Assembly: GCA_026390245.1 (NCBI GenBank)
Contig: JAPLGI010000220.1
Span: 1-8,049, forward strand
DNA: 8,049 bases
Direction of reading: 5' to 3'
Origin: Caldisericota bacterium
GTDB lineage: Bacteria > Caldisericota > Caldisericia > Cryosericales > Cryosericaceae
This document shows positions 6,901-8,049 of this stretch, one piece after another. A model generated the notes under the pieces. That model saw nothing but the letters and a program-made list of their open reading frames with translations, had not been told where the DNA came from and made no database searches. Position 1 is the stretch's first letter. Every line of letters begins with the position of its first letter. The position numbers and the translations under genes are program-made.

Positions 6901-7032
6901 CGGCATTGAGCCTGTCTGACCCAGATTGGTCGGCGCCTTCCTCTTGCAAGAGGTCGATAGAGCCACTGCAAGAAGGAGCAACATGGGAACAATGGTTCGT
7001 CTCATACGTGCACTTCTCATATCCATGGACAT
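3976..7032 (-). CDS. Large PKD-domain lipoprotein with Vps62/NPP1-like C-terminus
   Basis: I start this 1,018-residue protein at the ATG 7030-7032, because AGGGGGTGA lies about 8 bases upstream. The in-frame GTG at 7044 sits directly against that purine run. The N-terminus has basic MRRTI, a hydrophobic core and LSTSC, which fits a lipobox with Cys29 as lipid anchor, although Ser at -3 is less usual than Leu. Residues 45-450 show repeated beta-strand pairs with Tyr/Val-Asp turns, like a WD/PQQ-type propeller. Three PKD domains follow at about 456-545, 546-626 and 628-714; the first two carry WDFGDG (496-501 and 581-586), the third is degenerate (YTWRIGSD). A calcium-loop motif, DVDKDGINQAWED, starts at 739. 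The last 280 residues include EAHDGDVE (826-833), SAHGSE and late cysteines, reminiscent of the H-x-GDWE motif of Vps62/NPP1-like proteins, with Val in place of Trp. It is probably exported and surface-bound, perhaps contacting polysaccharide or protein. Enzymatic activity is not established. Confidence 0.88.
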   Translation of the reverse strand: MSMDMRSARMRRTIVPMLLLLAVALSTSCKRKAPTNLGQTGSMPYGTAVTWGPVRLSRGYVEDLRVEGSTGVGSVSYDIGASAEGTCVYGLNTTTGSLIGSAKVPGRVYAIDVGERYAFVWVKDGISVYDLQKQFGFVQTIPTGAPRWVMNLGDFLYVEVRNAPDYLIDKRTLKRRDLSVSDDNYIYKLLYPDCMIEDPSLDPAGQGDPAVYSLETGKVLGHVPSKYLGGGIFAWDPHKSLFFCIDRDKLVVYDFSRRAVVSEVALTTSETYAIVSDSSSRLGHYLGSGDRLHVIGNASSLTDDSYFFNGKKYAYVIDTSGHVIAEQAGSEILGRFGGYTFSRKADSIFSSQSAGDALWARKRPEEPFSGAGPYFTGDSIVWLCDSSGRKDHGDGIYQWDYKSGSFLNYTEFTGYEAHILSSQPLIVAMRSEKGGLGADWYLVCYKPSKLPFNWIPDFSIDCSPDKVYSAATDTTFTCTVRNVPAEFGSQDISYAWDFGDGTTGTGNGIGHRFAKDGSYNVTVSVKYGNSLDALSKSQQIAVLKSPSIRLVATPEYYVADGLTYRMECKSDYPGAFGIVEWDFGDGKKGSTTNVLHTYKLGNYTAKATVTNTDKTQSWHAEVAVSARYPEFTASASTPAGDTALEVSFSCKLVSTDLTDAGLSYTWRIGSDVAGNKSSLYKVFVDAGTYTTTLEVRDPVARLVISKTFQTTVYGPHLVLSDGGRKLESSCPIFIKSEYDVDKDGINQAWEDEAMRTVNPYFELDEEEDWFQLQDTDKVVNYVRVAPYTNPSGEKYVLFFYAICWSRDYGRYSPGATPVSDYHAGLEAHDGDVEKVVMAWKVIDDKNLELKHVYTSAHGSEATSHSSVWNATGQSCNTGKTVLWPSKKTVDDRMCATLEFNNDILKLQVSEDKHAIYPTAACGDGVSLVWGIFGEDCGGGGLYRFDCYNAGESNAQLMDDIGDVFPGDRIWSGNIRKPSRFCGGRDGGDKGPGRIGSALTTLDGILKTKLDAIPAMHNP

Positions 7033-7068
7033 TGCACTCGTCACCCCCTCTCGAAACAGTCTCTACAC

Positions 7069-7098
7069 AGATAATCCGACAAAGAGGACAATTTGCAA
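7069..7098 (-). promoter_or_regulatory. Possible promoter for the PKD lipoprotein gene
   Basis: On the minus strand, TTGCAA (7093-7098) is followed after 18 bases by TTATCT (7069-7074). The -10 lies 36 bases upstream of the chosen ATG. The match is moderate. The -35 is a self-complementary hexamer also used by the candidate symporter promoter on the other strand. Confidence 0.3.
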
Positions 7099-7119
7099 CC
7101 AGCCTGTTGCCATTATACT
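7093..7119 (+). promoter_or_regulatory. Possible promoter for the GPH symporter gene
   Basis: TATACT (7114-7119) is a good -10 hexamer, 44 bases before the ATG at 7164. TTGCAA (7093-7098) lies 15 bases upstream and TTTGCA (7092-7097) 16 bases upstream as a -35. The spacing is slightly short, so the call is tentative. Confidence 0.35.
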
Positions 7120-7163
7120 GAACGTATCTTGGGTTGGCAGGACCCGAAAGTGGAGGGACAGAC

Positions 7164-8049
7164 ATGAGAGATGAAAGGAATGACCAGCCAGGACGTGAAG
7201 GTACGGGAGTCGAGGGAGAAGTGCGTGGAACCGCGTCGAAGGAAGTGCTTCACGAAGAGACCGTTCCGCTTCACAGCCGTATCTGGGTATCGGCAGCTGA
7301 CGGTGGAGCGGCTATTCTCTGCTCGATCGCTGAAGGCGCAGCACTGACCTACTACTTCACGCGCGTCATGGGACTGGCCCCACGGCTCGCCTCCATCGTA
7401 TGGCTTCTCTTTGGCATCTGGAACGCCTTCAACGACCCATTGTTCGGGTACATCAGTGACCGGACCCGAACCAAGCTCGGCCGCCGCATTCCCTATATCC
7501 GATATGGAGCGCCCTTGTATGCAGCGGCCTTTGCGATCTTCTGGATCGTCGTGCCGGGTTCCAAGGGCAACCAGACTGCACTGTTCATTCAGATGCTGAT
7601 CGGCATGTTCCTGTTCGATGCCCTTTACACGGCTATCGCAACAGCCATCTACATCATGCCCTATGAAATGGCAGTCTCCAACAAGGCACGAAGCAGCATC
7701 TTCATCTGGAAGATCGGGTTCAGCCTCATTGCTACTGCATTCCCGATCGCCATCGGGCTCATCCAGCCGGGTCCCGGCCAGGATGCCACGCCCTACCGAC
7801 TTATCATGATCGGTCTCGGCATCCTCATGGCGGCGGTCATCTATGTCAGCTCCTTCTTCTACAAGGAGAACCACTTTCAGCAGGAAGAGGAACAGTTCAA
7901 TTTCTGGAAATCGCTGGGCGCCTGCTTTCGCAACAAGTCCTTTGTCGTGTTCGAGTCTATCAGCTTTACCGTCATCTATGTTCAGAACCAGCTCATGCAA
8001 GGCATCTATTACTACTATGACGAAGTGAGCATGGGTGTTGCAAAGAGTA
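7164..8049 (+). CDS. GPH-family sugar:cation symporter (MFS), 3' end outside window
   Basis: The frame opens at ATG 7164 with GGAGGG six bases upstream and stays open to the right edge, giving 295 complete codons of a protein that is usually about 450-500 residues long. The family signature lies at residues 89-112: FNDPLFGYISDRTRTKLGRR followed by IPYI, the N-D-P-x-x-G loop and GRRxPYI segment between helices 2 and 3 of glycoside-pentoside-hexuronide transporters (MelB-like). MPYEMAVSNKARSS (165-178) fits the conserved PYxxL...ERt segment after helix 4. Hydrophobic helices are visible at about 42-68, 74-94, 112-131, 137-163, 180-200 and 212-232, then the hydrophilic central loop and the start of helix 7 (259-280). 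It would import a sugar or glycoside together with H+ or Na+. The first 37 residues are hydrophilic and longer than usual. It is transcribed divergently from the PKD lipoprotein. Substrate cannot be predicted. Confidence 0.9.
   Translation, partial: MRDERNDQPGREGTGVEGEVRGTASKEVLHEETVPLHSRIWVSAADGGAAILCSIAEGAALTYYFTRVMGLAPRLASIVWLLFGIWNAFNDPLFGYISDRTRTKLGRRIPYIRYGAPLYAAAFAIFWIVVPGSKGNQTALFIQMLIGMFLFDALYTAIATAIYIMPYEMAVSNKARSSIFIWKIGFSLIATAFPIAIGLIQPGPGQDATPYRLIMIGLGILMAAVIYVSSFFYKENHFQQEEEQFNFWKSLGACFRNKSFVVFESISFTVIYVQNQLMQGIYYYYDEVSMGVAKS

Noticed and set aside
7033..7044. GTG start at 7044 for the PKD lipoprotein
   Set aside because: The purine-rich AGGGGG run abuts this GTG with almost no spacing, while it is reasonably placed for the ATG at 7032; the extra four residues add nothing to the signal peptide.
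7113..8000. 295-residue open frame on the minus strand
   Set aside because: It is exactly antisense to the GPH symporter. Its translation is Asp/His/Glu-rich without any domain pattern, whereas the plus strand has a strong ribosome binding site, membrane helices and family motifs.

Overview
This 8,049-base window looks like ordinary bacterial chromosome of moderate GC content (my impression is mid-50s percent; I did not count it). Ribosome binding sites are GGAGG-like. The window holds six protein genes I can support, one of them cut by the right edge. No rRNA, tRNA, CRISPR array, transposase or phage gene is visible. The mix of genes (alpha/alpha-toroid cyclase-like protein, flavodoxin-family reductase, large PKD lipoprotein, GPH sugar symporter) suggests a heterotrophic, possibly anaerobic bacterium. 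I cannot assign a phylum; Chloroflexota-like or Caldisericota-like lineages are only guesses.

Layout. Positions 1-1581 are gene-poor. They hold one small four-helix membrane protein gene (324-752, minus strand), flanked by two diverged direct copies of a non-coding repeat (about 15-152 and 1276-1413, 79% identical over 125 ungapped positions). A short third match lies at 1119-1135. The stretch just before 1582 contains two inverted repeats and a possible promoter. Next come two plus-strand genes: an alpha/alpha-toroid (prenyltransferase/squalene-cyclase-like) protein at 1582-2652 and a flavodoxin-fold NAD(P)H-dependent oxidoreductase at 2812-3471. They converge with two minus-strand genes: an EVE/PUA-like small protein (3517-3939) and, upstream of it, a 1,018-residue secreted lipoprotein (3976-7032) with a propeller-like N-terminus, three PKD domains, a calcium-loop motif and a C-terminal domain reminiscent of Vps62/NPP1 proteins. 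A 131-base divergent intergenic region separates the lipoprotein from a GPH-family sugar:cation symporter (7164 to the right edge), which is open at its 3' end.

How the genes relate. The lipoprotein and EVE genes lie 36 bases apart on one strand and could be co-transcribed. The divergent lipoprotein/symporter pair would fit an extracellular glycan- or polymer-related role plus uptake, but this is inference from adjacency. The toroid protein and the flavoprotein each have their own leader and need not form an operon. I see no convincing novel multi-gene system. The least explained signal is the non-coding repeat pair: its substitutions show no codon-position bias, and one hairpin keeps its pairing through a compensatory change.
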